Made by a program: the position numbers and the translations under genes | In this document: piece by piece, positions 16,716 to 27,028 of the stretch | Layout: the number at the start of each line of letters is the position of its first letter | How positions within the stretch are numbered: the first letter of the stretch is position 1 | Notes under the pieces: generated by a model | Told to the model about the DNA's origin: nothing | Database searches by the model: none | What the model saw: only the letters and a program-made list of their open reading frames with translations | Origin: an uncultured Bacteroides sp. | Lineage (GTDB): Bacteria > Bacteroidota > Bacteroidia > Bacteroidales > Bacteroidaceae | Length of the DNA: 59,260 bases | Assembly: GCA_947074295.1 (NCBI GenBank) | Contig: CAMTPC010000007.1 | Coordinates: 1 to 59,260, forward strand | Direction of reading: 5' to 3'

Positions 16716-18227
16716 ATGATTAAAAAACTTAAACTTATCGGAGCAGTAATGGCATTTGCCCTATCTGCTACTTCTTGCTTAGACAAGTATCCGGATGATG
16801 CGATAATCGCAGGAAATGCCATTACGTCTGTCGACGCCGCTAATCAAGCGGTGATTGGTATCTACTCGAAGTTCAAGAGTTCATCGCTATATAGTGGTGC
16901 TTTGACTTTGTTACCAGATATCCAAACCGACTTCGTTTATGCGGTACAAGGATATTCAAACACCTATGGTGACATCTGGCGTTGGAATGATATTCATGGC
17001 ACCAACAGCTCTATTGAGGCTGTATATGGGAATCTTTATTCAGTGATTGGAAGTTGTAACTTCTTCTTCCAAGAAGTGGAAAAGCTAGAACCAACAATCC
17101 ATAATGACGATTTATTAGATCAATTACAAAGCTATAAAGCAGAGGTACACTTCGCGCGCGCTCTAGCTTATTCAGAACTAATCAAACTATTCTGTAAATC
17201 TTACGAATCGGATGAAGCGGCAGAAAACGAGTTAGGTGTTGTATTGGTATCGAAATATAAGAGTGATGAAATCATGAGACGTTCATCATTAAAAGCATCA
17301 TACGACTTCGTATTGACTGACCTCGATAAAGCGACGGAGTACTTTGGTGACGTATTCAATGGCTTGACTCTTTACAATGCAAAATACTTCACTACTGGTA
17401 CGGTAAATGCACTTTATGCACGTCTATACCTTTACATGAAGAAATGGGATAAAGCAGTCGAATACTCGTCGAAACTGATTGACAGCAATCAATACAAACT
17501 GGCAAGCGCTACCGACATGTATACTAGCCAATACAGCTACTATAACTATCTATGGCACAACGATAGCTCTACTGAGGTAATCTGGCGTGTAGCTTTCGAG
17601 ACCACTTCATACGGTGGTGCATTGGGTCGTGTGTTCTTGAACTATGATTATACTTCATACCGTCCTGACTATGTTCCTGCCGAATGGGTGATCAACTCAT
17701 ACGATAACGGTGACTTACGCATCAATGCATTCTTCACCAATATCACTACTGGGTATCCTCACGCTTTGAACTGGCCATTATTGACCAAATACCGCGGTAA
17801 TGACACTTTCGTGGCAAATAATATTCTTCATGTAAATATGCCTAAAGTATTCCGTTTATCTGAACAGTATTTGATCCGTGCAGAAGCATTATGCGAACTT
17901 GGTAAATATTTAGATGCATCGAAGGATATCACATCACTACGTAAGGCTCGTTACAACACCTATGGTTCGGCAACTGCACTAAATGCAGATAACTGGTTTG
18001 ACATCGTTTCGGGTGAGCGTGTAAAGGAGCTTTATATGGAAGGTTTCCGTCTGAATGACTTGAAACGCTGGCACAAAGGCTTCACTCGTAAAGCACAACT
18101 TCATACTGTGACTAGTGGCAATACGCTTTCAGTACCAGCGGATGATGCACGCTTTGTTTGGCCTATACCTCAACACGAGTTAGAGTCACCAAATGCAGAC
18201 ATTGAACCCAACGAAAGTAACAAATAA
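16716..18227 (+). CDS. SusD/RagB-family surface lipoprotein
   Basis: 503-residue surface lipoprotein that caps the SusC barrel and binds the incoming ligand. The lipobox is ATSC with Cys21, followed by LDKYPDD, which is typical of SusD N-termini. Further SusD hallmarks are the helical repeat region with AEVHFARALAYSELIKLF (about 144-161) and the C-terminal GERVKELYMEGFRLNDLKRW (about 432-451). The ligand cannot be read from sequence because SusD binding faces are not conserved. It starts 18 bases after susC. Confidence 0.96.
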   Translation: MIKKLKLIGAVMAFALSATSCLDKYPDDAIIAGNAITSVDAANQAVIGIYSKFKSSSLYSGALTLLPDIQTDFVYAVQGYSNTYGDIWRWNDIHGTNSSIEAVYGNLYSVIGSCNFFFQEVEKLEPTIHNDDLLDQLQSYKAEVHFARALAYSELIKLFCKSYESDEAAENELGVVLVSKYKSDEIMRRSSLKASYDFVLTDLDKATEYFGDVFNGLTLYNAKYFTTGTVNALYARLYLYMKKWDKAVEYSSKLIDSNQYKLASATDMYTSQYSYYNYLWHNDSSTEVIWRVAFETTSYGGALGRVFLNYDYTSYRPDYVPAEWVINSYDNGDLRINAFFTNITTGYPHALNWPLLTKYRGNDTFVANNILHVNMPKVFRLSEQYLIRAEALCELGKYLDASKDITSLRKARYNTYGSATALNADNWFDIVSGERVKELYMEGFRLNDLKRWHKGFTRKAQLHTVTSGNTLSVPADDARFVWPIPQHELESPNADIEPNESNK

Positions 18228-18250
18228 ATTACAATAAAACAATATACAAA

Positions 18251-19144
18251 ATGAATAGAATCTTTATTGCAGTTTCTACTTTGATCGCAGCACTAACAGT
18301 GCTATGTGGTTGTAGTGAAGAACGCATAGTATATTCTGGCACCGATTCTGTTATGTTTGCTGATTCACTGCATATTCTCCCTATACAGGATGATACAGAG
18401 GTGTTTGAGATTAAGATCGCTACGATGAAATCTAGTGATATAGATCGCACATATGCGGTGGAAATATTGGATAGCAGAAGCAATGCAATCGAAGGCGTGC
18501 ATTACGAACTTTTGTCGAACTCTGCTACCATTAAAGCAGGCGAAGTGGCAACTAGCATCTTAGTAAAAGGAAAGGCAAGTAATATCAAGATAAACCAAGG
18601 TATTGGCTTCTATCTACGTATTGCCAACCGTAATCTCAATACGGATATATATGGTGATGCAGCATTGACCACAAAAGTGGTTCTACAGAGAGCTTGTCCT
18701 TTTGATCTAGAAGTATTTTCGGGCTACTGTGTACTTACGTCGACCTTTTTCGCAGATTACATGCAGAATACCAACTTGCGTTTATTGCAGTCAGAAATCG
18801 ATCCAAATAAGGAGAATACGATAATCATCAAGAATTTCTACTACGATGGTTATGATATCAGCCTAAGACTAGATAATGACAATATCCTTTATCCAGACTT
18901 ATACGTGGATGGCGAACAAGTGCTAGGTTATACAGGAGAAGCTTTTGGAACTATCTACGGTAACGGCGACCTGATGATGAATCTTTTGCCAAGTGCAACT
19001 TCGTACTTTAGCTCTTGCGAAGGCTTCATGGCTATCTACAATCTTGTGTACGTAAATGGTGTGGGTACAGTTGGCGCTTATACCAACGTGGTGAGATGGA
19101 TTACAGATGAAGAGGCAGAAGTGTTGAAGAAACAAGGATACTAA
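18251..19144 (+). CDS. SusE-position surface lipoprotein, Calx-beta-like domain (DUF4843/DUF4984-type)
   Basis: 297 residues, lipoprotein with lipobox LCGC (Cys21). The N-terminal half has the pattern of Calx-beta-like DUF4843 proteins found after SusD genes: a TDSVMF strand, then VEILDSRSNAIEGVHYEL, then TIKAGEVATSILVKG. The C-terminal half (about 155-297) is another beta-rich domain. Such proteins probably help bind the ligand at the cell surface. It sits 23 bases after susD. The exact domain family number is from memory and uncertain. Confidence 0.7.
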   Translation: MNRIFIAVSTLIAALTVLCGCSEERIVYSGTDSVMFADSLHILPIQDDTEVFEIKIATMKSSDIDRTYAVEILDSRSNAIEGVHYELLSNSATIKAGEVATSILVKGKASNIKINQGIGFYLRIANRNLNTDIYGDAALTTKVVLQRACPFDLEVFSGYCVLTSTFFADYMQNTNLRLLQSEIDPNKENTIIIKNFYYDGYDISLRLDNDNILYPDLYVDGEQVLGYTGEAFGTIYGNGDLMMNLLPSATSYFSSCEGFMAIYNLVYVNGVGTVGAYTNVVRWITDEEAEVLKKQGY

Positions 19145-19162
19145 TCTTTAATTATATGCATT

Positions 19163-20668
19163 ATGAAGAAATTTAATTATTTATTTTCATTGCTTGTATT
19201 AGCAAGCTCTTTCATTTTTACTGCTTGTAACGATGATGACAAGACTGTCGAAATCATTTTCCCAGAATCTCAGACTATTTCGAACAAAATTGGTGAAACT
19301 GGAGAAATCAGCTTCAACGCTCAAACATCTTGGAGACTTACATCTTCGGCTACTTGGCTTGTCCTTCTAGACGAGACAGCGGAAACTGACCAAATCTTCG
19401 GGGAAGCCGGTCAACACACTGTGAGCTATCTTGTAAAAGGTGATGGTGCAGATTTCGCGACATCGCACAAAGCTAGTATTAGCTTAACAATGAACGGTAT
19501 GACTCAAATCATTGGCGAAATAACTCGAGAGCCTTTGGCCTATACGTTGACTGCAGTTGATCAAGATGGTAGCGCTATCTCGGCTGAGAATCCTTTCCAG
19601 CTTGTATATGGTGCAGCAGCAACAATGAAGATCACTGGTAATTATACATATCGCGTGACAGCTCCTAGCTGGATCGAAATCACTTCATCAACTGTTGGTG
19701 AGGCTAATACGGAACTCGTATTCACAGCAAGAGTAGTAAGCGAACATGCTTACGAAGCCAACTCGGGTGTTTTGACTGTGAGCAACGCTACATTTGATGC
19801 TGCTGCTACATTCGAACTACCTGTAGCGTATGATGGTCTGCCTGCTAACGAAATAGCTTTCTCTATCAATCCTTGGAACTGGGAAGCAAAACCAGACGGT
19901 TCACAGTTCTTTAAGACAAATATTGATGGTGTCACAGAATACTTCGTATCTCCTCTTCAAATCAATGTAAATGCTCGTAACAACGACTTTACAATAGTAA
20001 GAATCGAGGAAAACGCTGAATGGGGTTGTACTGTATTAAACAGATGGACAGCTTGGTTCTATGCGGACGATATGGGCGCAGGTGTAGTAGAAATTGCTAC
20101 TCAGGAAAACTCAGGTGCGTCACGTAGAGGTATTGCAATGATATTCCCTACTGCGTTCTACTCTGAAATCGAAGCAGACTTCGACAACAATGTATTCGAT
20201 GTGGAAGACGATTATTATACAATCAAACCTTCAATGGAGAAATACATTGCAATCGATTTCCAACAACACGCTTCTGAAAGCTCGGCGCCATTCACTGTGA
20301 CTAGTTTCGGCCAATCACTTGAATTAATATCATTGGCTGACCAAGCTGGCGAAGACGCTGTAATTGAAATGTATGGCACAAAAGATGTTTATATCCTTAG
20401 CCTTGAGAAAATGGCTTACGAGCAATTGACTATCAGCTTCTCTAACGTGACTATGGGTCAACCTGTCTACCCAGATACTTTCATCAATGGTGTGAACACA
20501 GGTTGGGAAGGCATCGAGTTTGAAAACAGCTGGACAAGCGAATACAACTCTCAAATAAATATCTACGGTATCCAAGCTAATAGCGGTGAGAATGGTTCTA
20601 TGACCATCCAACTTTTCAACGGTGCAACCGATGAACTTGTTGGTTTCATCGTGGTGGAACAGTGGTAA
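19163..20668 (+). CDS. BACON-like surface lipoprotein (DUF5003-type)
   Basis: 501-residue lipoprotein with lipobox FTAC (Cys22) followed by NDDDK, an acidic export signal that directs Bacteroides lipoproteins to the surface. The N-terminal domain (about 28-120) is BACON-like: ISFNAQTSWRLTSSATWLVL. A second Ig-like repeat follows (about 130-220, TYRVTAPSWIEITSS), then a long beta-rich C-terminal part with no enzyme motif that I can see. It probably binds the ligand or spaces other domains from the membrane. A strong intercistronic hairpin follows it at 20679-20729. Confidence 0.7.
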   Translation: MKKFNYLFSLLVLASSFIFTACNDDDKTVEIIFPESQTISNKIGETGEISFNAQTSWRLTSSATWLVLLDETAETDQIFGEAGQHTVSYLVKGDGADFATSHKASISLTMNGMTQIIGEITREPLAYTLTAVDQDGSAISAENPFQLVYGAAATMKITGNYTYRVTAPSWIEITSSTVGEANTELVFTARVVSEHAYEANSGVLTVSNATFDAAATFELPVAYDGLPANEIAFSINPWNWEAKPDGSQFFKTNIDGVTEYFVSPLQINVNARNNDFTIVRIEENAEWGCTVLNRWTAWFYADDMGAGVVEIATQENSGASRRGIAMIFPTAFYSEIEADFDNNVFDVEDDYYTIKPSMEKYIAIDFQQHASESSAPFTVTSFGQSLELISLADQAGEDAVIEMYGTKDVYILSLEKMAYEQLTISFSNVTMGQPVYPDTFINGVNTGWEGIEFENSWTSEYNSQINIYGIQANSGENGSMTIQLFNGATDELVGFIVVEQW

Positions 20669-20678
20669 TTTAATCTAA

Positions 20679-20729
20679 AATCATGCGAACCTCATACTCA
20701 TAGTATCAAGTAATGAGGTTTGCATGATT
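20679..20729 (+). repeat. Intercistronic hairpin inside the SusC/D operon
   Basis: AATCATGCGAACCTCAT (20679-20695) pairs with ATGAGGTTTGCATGATT (20713-20729) over 17 bases with one G-U pair and a 17-base loop. No T-run follows (the next bases are CAATAAAACA), so it is not a normal intrinsic terminator. It fits an mRNA stability or processing element that sets different transcript levels before and after it. Confidence 0.7.
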
Positions 20730-20753
20730 CAATAAAACAAGCAATAATTAAAT

Positions 20754-23339
20754 ATGAAAATAAATATTTCATTTCTGAAATCCTGCTCGGTGCTTTTCGC
20801 ATTGTCTCTGCTTGTCGTGTTGACAGGTTGCAAGGACGATACCACCGAAATATTTGGCCAAGGAGGATATGTGCAATTTAAGCTCTACAAGCAGTCGGCC
20901 AAGACTGAAACACGTGCAACGGAATTAGACTATTTAAATGCTGCAAAGAAGATCGAAGTAGTGCTTCAAAATAGCAGCGGATCAAGAGTTAGACAAACAC
21001 TTAATTTGAACGCTTACAATGATGCAAACGCAGAGTTTGGACTTAGAAGCGATAAACTAGAACTTCTTTCAGGCGATTACACGATCATTGGTTATTATCT
21101 TTATGATGAGTTAAACCAAGAGCTAGGTGCTGGCGTAATGGAAGATCAAGAAACATTCACGATTGTAGCAGGTGGTCTTATCACTAAAGACCTTTATGTA
21201 GCAGTGAAGAAAAGAGGTCAAGTACAGTTCACGCTGGTAAAAGACTTCTCAAACTTCCAACAATCTAGAACATCTGAAGATAATAGCTATCAGTTTAGCA
21301 GCATCAGAAAAGCGGATATCGAAATACAGAACCTTTTCAGCGACGAACATATTGTCCTCAAAGACATCAAGTTCAGAGTAAGCTCGAAAGTAATCAATAA
21401 CAACGGTACAGCTTGGGTTACTGCGGCTGCCACTACTGATTCAATTATCTCATTAGAGGCTGGTGGTTACCAAATCGTCAGATATAGCATCTACAACAAC
21501 TCTAATCAACTGTTGGAATATGCCAATCCTATTACCGAAACTCGTTTCGTAGTAACAGACAATAATAAAATTGAAGTTGATGTACCTATCGCTTTGAACG
21601 AAACAGCCGAAAACATCAAAGACTACTATGCGCTCAAAGAAATTTGGGAAGCACTAGATGGCAAAAACTGGTACTATATGGGTGACAGCTATGCTATTGG
21701 CGTGAACTGGAACTTCGACAAAGATATCGATACATGGGGTAATCAGCCAGGTGTTTCTCTCAACTCGAAAGGCCGTGTCACTAGCTTGAATCTTGGCTGT
21801 TTTGGTCCTAAAGGTGATATTCCTGCTGCGCTAGGTCAACTCACTGAGCTTACGTTCCTAGATTGTGGTAACCACAACGACTTGCTGGGCGGTAACCTCT
21901 TCCCAGGTGTTGATAAGAACGTAAAAGATAGAATGAACTACTATAACCTCTTCTTAAAGAAAGACATTCGTGCTTCGTTCTCTGACGCTATCATTGAAGG
22001 CTTCAAGCTGAAAGGTGTAGATTTGGGTGCCCCCCAACCTATTGTGGCTAACAGACCACAAACCCGCGACGTGATGCCTGGTAGCCTTAGCAATGGTATT
22101 ACTTCTCTACCTAAGGAGATTGGTAATCTTACAAAACTAGAGAATATTTTCATCGCGAATGGTTTGATTGCAGAGCTTCCAGAAGAAATGGCGTTGTTAG
22201 AAAACTGTACCGACATCGAGATCTACAATTGCCCTCGCATGACTTCGTACCCAATGGTGATTAATAAAATGCCAGAATTGGCTCTAATTAATATTTCATC
22301 AAATCCACAGCTTTCAGCAGAGGAGCTATACAATGGTTTGAATGACTTTGCACTGAACAGTCCTTCTAACTCTAAGCTTCAGCTTTTGTATAGCAGCTTC
22401 AATAACTTAGAAGAATTGCCTGCATCATTCTCGAATCTTGTGAAGATCGGTTTGCTGGACTTTACTTCTAACAAGATCAAGAAGCTAAACCCTTTATCGC
22501 GCAATGTAGCACCTGTACAGATGCTATTTGGCAACAACGAGATTGAAGAGATTCCAGTAGATGCTAATGGCCTTTTCTGTAATACAGATGATATTGAGAC
22601 ATTGATCATGACTGGCAACAAGCTGAAACAGCTGCCAAATATCTTCGATGCTAGATCGGTATATCAGATTTCGGGTCTAGACTTCTCTTACAACCAGATT
22701 GAAAGCATTCAAGGCGAAGAAGATGGTACCTACAAAGGTATGAACTGTGAATCTTTGTCGTTGCATGGTAACAAGCTAAGTAAATTCCCTGCAGTGATCT
22801 TCAATGTTGGATCCGTAATTTCTTACATCAACGTTGCTGGTAATGGTATGGAAAGCTTCGAAAATGGTACATTGCATGGTAAAAACCTACATATGCTAGA
22901 GTCAATAGACTTGAGCTACAATAAGCTGACTAAGCTGCCAAACGAGTTTGACGCAACTAAGTTGCCTTACCTATACAGTATCGACCTAAGCTATAATTGT
23001 TTTGCTGATTTCCCTTATGGCCCACTTAACGTGTCGCGCCTCACTGTAATGTCTATTCGCTATCAGCGTGACGAAATAGGTAATCGTTGTTTGAAAACCT
23101 GGCCTACAGGTTTGTATACTTGTCCTAGTCTTTTGGCATTCTATATTGGTGGTAACGACTTGCGCAAGATTGACGACCGTATTTCTCCACAGATTTACAT
23201 GTTTGATATCCAAGACAACCCCAACATTTCGATAGACCTTTCGGATGTGTGTTATTATATACAGGCAGGTGCATATCTTTTGATTTATGATTCATCACAA
23301 GACATCCGTGGATGTAGCGCATTGGATCTAGACAATTAA
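20754..23339 (+). CDS. Leucine-rich-repeat surface lipoprotein with DUF4458-like N-terminal domains
   Basis: 861-residue lipoprotein, lipobox LTGC (Cys26) then KDDTTE. The N-terminal 300 residues form two related beta domains (about 35-150 and 155-285) of the kind I recall as DUF4458. A short helical stretch (DYYALKEIWEALDGKNWY) leads into leucine-rich repeats from about residue 340 to the end, seen as SLNLGCFGPKGDIPAAL, TSLPKEIGNLTKLENIFI and SLSLHGNKLSKFPAVIF. LRR solenoids usually bind proteins. Together with the subtilisin downstream this suggests capture of protein at the cell surface (inference). It follows the intercistronic hairpin. Confidence 0.8.
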   Translation: MKINISFLKSCSVLFALSLLVVLTGCKDDTTEIFGQGGYVQFKLYKQSAKTETRATELDYLNAAKKIEVVLQNSSGSRVRQTLNLNAYNDANAEFGLRSDKLELLSGDYTIIGYYLYDELNQELGAGVMEDQETFTIVAGGLITKDLYVAVKKRGQVQFTLVKDFSNFQQSRTSEDNSYQFSSIRKADIEIQNLFSDEHIVLKDIKFRVSSKVINNNGTAWVTAAATTDSIISLEAGGYQIVRYSIYNNSNQLLEYANPITETRFVVTDNNKIEVDVPIALNETAENIKDYYALKEIWEALDGKNWYYMGDSYAIGVNWNFDKDIDTWGNQPGVSLNSKGRVTSLNLGCFGPKGDIPAALGQLTELTFLDCGNHNDLLGGNLFPGVDKNVKDRMNYYNLFLKKDIRASFSDAIIEGFKLKGVDLGAPQPIVANRPQTRDVMPGSLSNGITSLPKEIGNLTKLENIFIANGLIAELPEEMALLENCTDIEIYNCPRMTSYPMVINKMPELALINISSNPQLSAEELYNGLNDFALNSPSNSKLQLLYSSFNNLEELPASFSNLVKIGLLDFTSNKIKKLNPLSRNVAPVQMLFGNNEIEEIPVDANGLFCNTDDIETLIMTGNKLKQLPNIFDARSVYQISGLDFSYNQIESIQGEEDGTYKGMNCESLSLHGNKLSKFPAVIFNVGSVISYINVAGNGMESFENGTLHGKNLHMLESIDLSYNKLTKLPNEFDATKLPYLYSIDLSYNCFADFPYGPLNVSRLTVMSIRYQRDEIGNRCLKTWPTGLYTCPSLLAFYIGGNDLRKIDDRISPQIYMFDIQDNPNISIDLSDVCYYIQAGAYLLIYDSSQDIRGCSALDLDN

Positions 23340-23365
23340 TACCTAACAGAGACAAAAAAGAAATT

Positions 23366-25024
23366 ATGAAATTTATCAGAAATATATCATTGGTTATGTC
23401 TGCACTCGTTCTCGCACTGAGTTCTTGTAACGACGATACCGATAAAATATCTAACGAATTGATCGTTGACAAAGCTGAGGTTTTGTTTGCTGCCGAAGGT
23501 GGAGATGAGGTAGTACTTATTTCTTCATCATCACAATGGGTAGCCACTTCTTCTCAACCTTGGCTGAAGCTTTCTCCTGCCAGTGGCATCGGAGTTACTG
23601 ATTGTGAAGTTACAGTAGACCCTTCTCTATTGCACGATGTGCGCAATGCTAACATCCGTATCACCAACGAGCAAGGTTTCGTGAAAACTATCACTGTGGA
23701 TCAATTCGGTTTTGACAAGGCCATCCTTATTGATGAACCTAGCGTAAAAATTGAGAACTACAACAAAGCTGACAAACGTTATTTCGAGACAACGATCACT
23801 ACTAACGTGCTTTTCAGCGTTCAACTGCCTGCAGACTGTGACTGGATCAAGTTCGATAACTCGCAACTAGAGAATGTTGAGATTAAGCACGCTCGTCCAC
23901 AAAGCATCAAAGTTCGCTTTGAGTGGAGCATGAACACGGAGCCCGAAATAAGAACAGCTAATCTGAAGCTTTTGCCACTAGACAACAGCGTATCATTGGC
24001 ACAAGAAGCTGTTATCACAGTAGAGCAAGACGCAGCACCATTAATCACTGATAGCCGCGCGGGCGACTCACTAGCAATTATCATTGCTGGTAACAAACTA
24101 AACACTTACTCGGATTTCGAAGTGACTGAAAGTCTTTCCAACTGGGCGCAAGTTACCGTTTGGGAAAGAGGCGATAAAGAAGCTACACCAGAAATGATGG
24201 GTCGTGTTCGTTCGGTAAGATTCTATATGATCAATACTACAGAAGGTCTTCCTGAGGAAATCAGCAAACTGAAATACTTGGAGTCTTTCTCTGTCTTCAG
24301 TAACGAAAATGCTTACATCAAGTCTATCCACTTGGGTGATGCATTGAACAATCTGGAGTATTTGAAACATGTCGAACTGTTTGCTTATGGTATAGTGGAT
24401 CTTCCAGAAGGTTTTGCTAACCTTAAGAAGTTGGAGACATTGAGCTTGATCTCAAATTCATTCTCTTCAATCCCTCAAATCATTTCGAGAGAGAACTTCC
24501 CTAACCTCACTGCACTAAGTCTTTCGGGTGGTCGCCGCCGCGATTACATCAACAATCTTAGCACAGATAAGACTGATGACATGGGGCTTTATATGAATAT
24601 CGATCATATCTACACAGACCGTCAGAAGTTTATCGAACTTCTATCATGGGAAGAATTGGAAGTGTTGCGTCTTTCGTCAAACTACATTGAAGGAACATTG
24701 CCAGATATGAACGACTATCCTATTAAGTATACCGAAGCAGATATCGTAGCATCAAACGACTCGTTGCCAAGAATCCTTATTGGAACTCCAAAGATTCTTC
24801 CTAAAGCTCAATATCTATCATTGAACAGAAACATGTTTACTGGCGACATTCCTACTTGGATTTTGAATCATCCTAATTTGTGGATGTGGGACCCATTCAC
24901 ATTGATCTATACACAAGATGGATTCAACACAGATGGTAAGAGAGCACGTTTCGACAACGAGCCTATCAACATGGAATATTACTATGATCTATATCCATTT
25001 AGAAGACCGATTATAACAGATTAA
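23366..25024 (+). CDS. BACON plus leucine-rich-repeat surface lipoprotein
   Basis: 552-residue lipoprotein, lipobox LSSC (Cys21) followed by NDDTDK. Residues about 28-115 are a classical BACON domain (FAAEGGDEVVLISSSSQWVA, then QPWLKLSPASG and RITNEQGFVKTITVDQFG). A second BACON-like domain spans about 120-220 (ETTITTNVLFSVQLPADCDW). Shorter LRR-type repeats follow to the end (GLPEEISKLKYLESFSVFSN, LPEGFANLKKLETLSLISN). Neither enzyme motifs nor CAZy-type signatures are visible. It lies six bases before the protease gene, so the two are likely translated from the same message and may act together. Confidence 0.8.
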   Translation: MKFIRNISLVMSALVLALSSCNDDTDKISNELIVDKAEVLFAAEGGDEVVLISSSSQWVATSSQPWLKLSPASGIGVTDCEVTVDPSLLHDVRNANIRITNEQGFVKTITVDQFGFDKAILIDEPSVKIENYNKADKRYFETTITTNVLFSVQLPADCDWIKFDNSQLENVEIKHARPQSIKVRFEWSMNTEPEIRTANLKLLPLDNSVSLAQEAVITVEQDAAPLITDSRAGDSLAIIIAGNKLNTYSDFEVTESLSNWAQVTVWERGDKEATPEMMGRVRSVRFYMINTTEGLPEEISKLKYLESFSVFSNENAYIKSIHLGDALNNLEYLKHVELFAYGIVDLPEGFANLKKLETLSLISNSFSSIPQIISRENFPNLTALSLSGGRRRDYINNLSTDKTDDMGLYMNIDHIYTDRQKFIELLSWEELEVLRLSSNYIEGTLPDMNDYPIKYTEADIVASNDSLPRILIGTPKILPKAQYLSLNRNMFTGDIPTWILNHPNLWMWDPFTLIYTQDGFNTDGKRARFDNEPINMEYYYDLYPFRRPIITD

Positions 25025-25029
25025 AAGAC

Positions 25030-27018
25030 ATGAAGAAATATAGCTTTATCATAGCAGCTGCGGGGTTAATGACCCTTGCAGCTTGCTCCGACAACACTTT
25101 TATCGAAGAAAGCACACCACAAGTTCCTGAGACTCCAACAGAACTGCCAACAATGGCCTACCTCAAAGGAGAATTAATGGTGAAGTTCCAGTCTACAGCT
25201 ACCGAGCAAGTAGAAACTAGAACTCGCTCAACTCGTGCAGGACGCTCGGGCGTATCTGCATTCGATGAAGTGCTAGAAACTATTGGTGCTATTAAATTCG
25301 AACGCGTATTTCCTATCGATCCACGCAACGAAGAGCGTACGCGCGAAGCTGGCATGCACAATTGGTATGTGATTCATTTTAATGAAGAATTTCCTGTAGA
25401 AGAAGCTTACGCATTGCTATCGACTCTTGAAGGTGTAGAAAAGTTGCAATACAGCCACACTATTACTCGCGGGTACGAACCACGCAAATCGACAGTAGTT
25501 TCAGAATCAGCACTGAAAACCATGGCGACACAGAATGGCTCTTTCAACGACCCATTGCTGGACAGACAATGGCACTGCATCAACAACGGTGATTTAGAAA
25601 ACGCTGTAGCGGGTGCCGATATAGGTGCTGCAGCTGCATGGGAAAAATGTACGGGTGATGCTTCTATCATCGTGGCTGTATTGGACGAAGGTGTGATGTA
25701 CGATCACGAAGACCTTGCTGCCAATATGTGGGTAAACGAGGGCGAAATCTTCGGCTCTAAACAAGACAACGATGGAAACGGCTACGCTGGCGACTTGCAC
25801 GGCTACAACTTTGTATTCGACCACGGTACTATCACTTACAACGATGCAAGAGATACTGGTCACGGTACTCACGTAGCTGGTACAATCGCAGCTGTAAACA
25901 ACAATGGCCGTGGTGTATCTAGCATCGCAGGTGGCGACGGTAGTGGCAATGGTGTAAAGATCATGAGCTGCCAAGTATTCTCTGGCGACTATGGTGTATC
26001 GCTATACAACGAAGCGCGTGCTATTAAATATGCAGCCGATAATGGTGCAGTGATTTTGCAATGTAGCTGGGGTTACAACTCGGCTAAAGCCAATCCACTT
26101 TACTACCCACTTGGCCCTGCTAACGATGAGCAATGGATGAGAAGCTTCCCTCTTGAGAAGGATGCTTTGGACTACTTCATCAACAACGCTGGTTCGCCCA
26201 ACGGTGTAATCGATGGTGGTTTGGCCATCTTTGCTGCTGGTAACGAGGGTGCACCTCAGTCGTCTTACCCTGCTGCCTATGGCGAAATCATTGGTGTAGG
26301 TTCATTGGATGCTGCTGGTATGCCATCATCATTCACCAACTACGGTTTGGTAAATCTATCTGCACCTGGTGGTGATAGCGGTTTCCACTCAAGCGAGTCG
26401 GGCAAAATCCTTTCTACTATCCCTGTGGGTGGTAAATCGGGCTACGGCTATATGGAAGGTACATCAATGGCTTGTCCTAACGCTTCGGGTATCGCTGCAT
26501 TGGGTCTGTCGTATGCCGTACAACAAAGAAAGCATTTCAAGGCTTCTGAGTTCCGCGACCTATTGTACAAGTCGTGTGTTCCTGTAGAAAACTATTTTAC
26601 AGAATCTAAATATTACTGGGAAGCATGGGATCTTTTCGGTCAAACTACTTTGATCGAGATGGAACCTAAGGCTTATCGCAACATGATGGGACATGGTATG
26701 CTAAACGCTGCTGAGTTGTTGAACAACATAGACAATGGTGCAGGCTCGGATATGAAAGTGCCCAATATGTATGTTGCTCCTAATGGTACAACAAAAATAG
26801 ATTTTGCTCGTTATTTCCTTAACGGTGAAAACCTTACTTATACATTCAGCAGCGAAGACAGCGCTATCGCTTCGGTTGCAGTGAATGGCACTATTGCTAC
26901 TATCACTGGCCACCAAGTGGGCATGGTAAAAGCTACTGTGACTACAAGTGCAGGCGTTAGCCAGACTATCGTAATAACAGTTCGCAAGAACGCCAACGAC
27001 AACGGTTGGTTGAGATAA
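25030..27018 (+). CDS. Surface lipoprotein subtilisin-like serine protease (peptidase S8)
   Basis: 662 residues. The lipobox is LAAC (Cys19) followed by SDN, so it is probably displayed on the cell surface. Residues about 40-150 form an inhibitory pro-region (GELMVKFQ ... NWYVIHF), then the S8 catalytic domain with an intact triad: Asp219 (AVLDEGVMYDHEDL), His278 (GHGTHVAGT) and Ser479 (GTSMACPNASG), with oxyanion Asn405 (AAGNEGAP). The last ~85 residues are an Ig-like or cadherin-like beta domain. It is the only enzyme of the SusC/D operon, which argues that the locus digests protein or peptide and imports the products. Six bases separate it from the BACON-LRR gene. Confidence 0.93.
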   Translation: MKKYSFIIAAAGLMTLAACSDNTFIEESTPQVPETPTELPTMAYLKGELMVKFQSTATEQVETRTRSTRAGRSGVSAFDEVLETIGAIKFERVFPIDPRNEERTREAGMHNWYVIHFNEEFPVEEAYALLSTLEGVEKLQYSHTITRGYEPRKSTVVSESALKTMATQNGSFNDPLLDRQWHCINNGDLENAVAGADIGAAAAWEKCTGDASIIVAVLDEGVMYDHEDLAANMWVNEGEIFGSKQDNDGNGYAGDLHGYNFVFDHGTITYNDARDTGHGTHVAGTIAAVNNNGRGVSSIAGGDGSGNGVKIMSCQVFSGDYGVSLYNEARAIKYAADNGAVILQCSWGYNSAKANPLYYPLGPANDEQWMRSFPLEKDALDYFINNAGSPNGVIDGGLAIFAAGNEGAPQSSYPAAYGEIIGVGSLDAAGMPSSFTNYGLVNLSAPGGDSGFHSSESGKILSTIPVGGKSGYGYMEGTSMACPNASGIAALGLSYAVQQRKHFKASEFRDLLYKSCVPVENYFTESKYYWEAWDLFGQTTLIEMEPKAYRNMMGHGMLNAAELLNNIDNGAGSDMKVPNMYVAPNGTTKIDFARYFLNGENLTYTFSSEDSAIASVAVNGTIATITGHQVGMVKATVTTSAGVSQTIVITVRKNANDNGWLR

Positions 27019-27028
27019 TCATTGGAAC

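Noticed and set aside
25594..25974. Minus-strand open frame inside the subtilisin gene
   Set aside because: The protease motifs (Asp219 and His278) are encoded on the plus strand over the same bases; the antisense translation is low complexity, with Val/Thr/Ser repeats.
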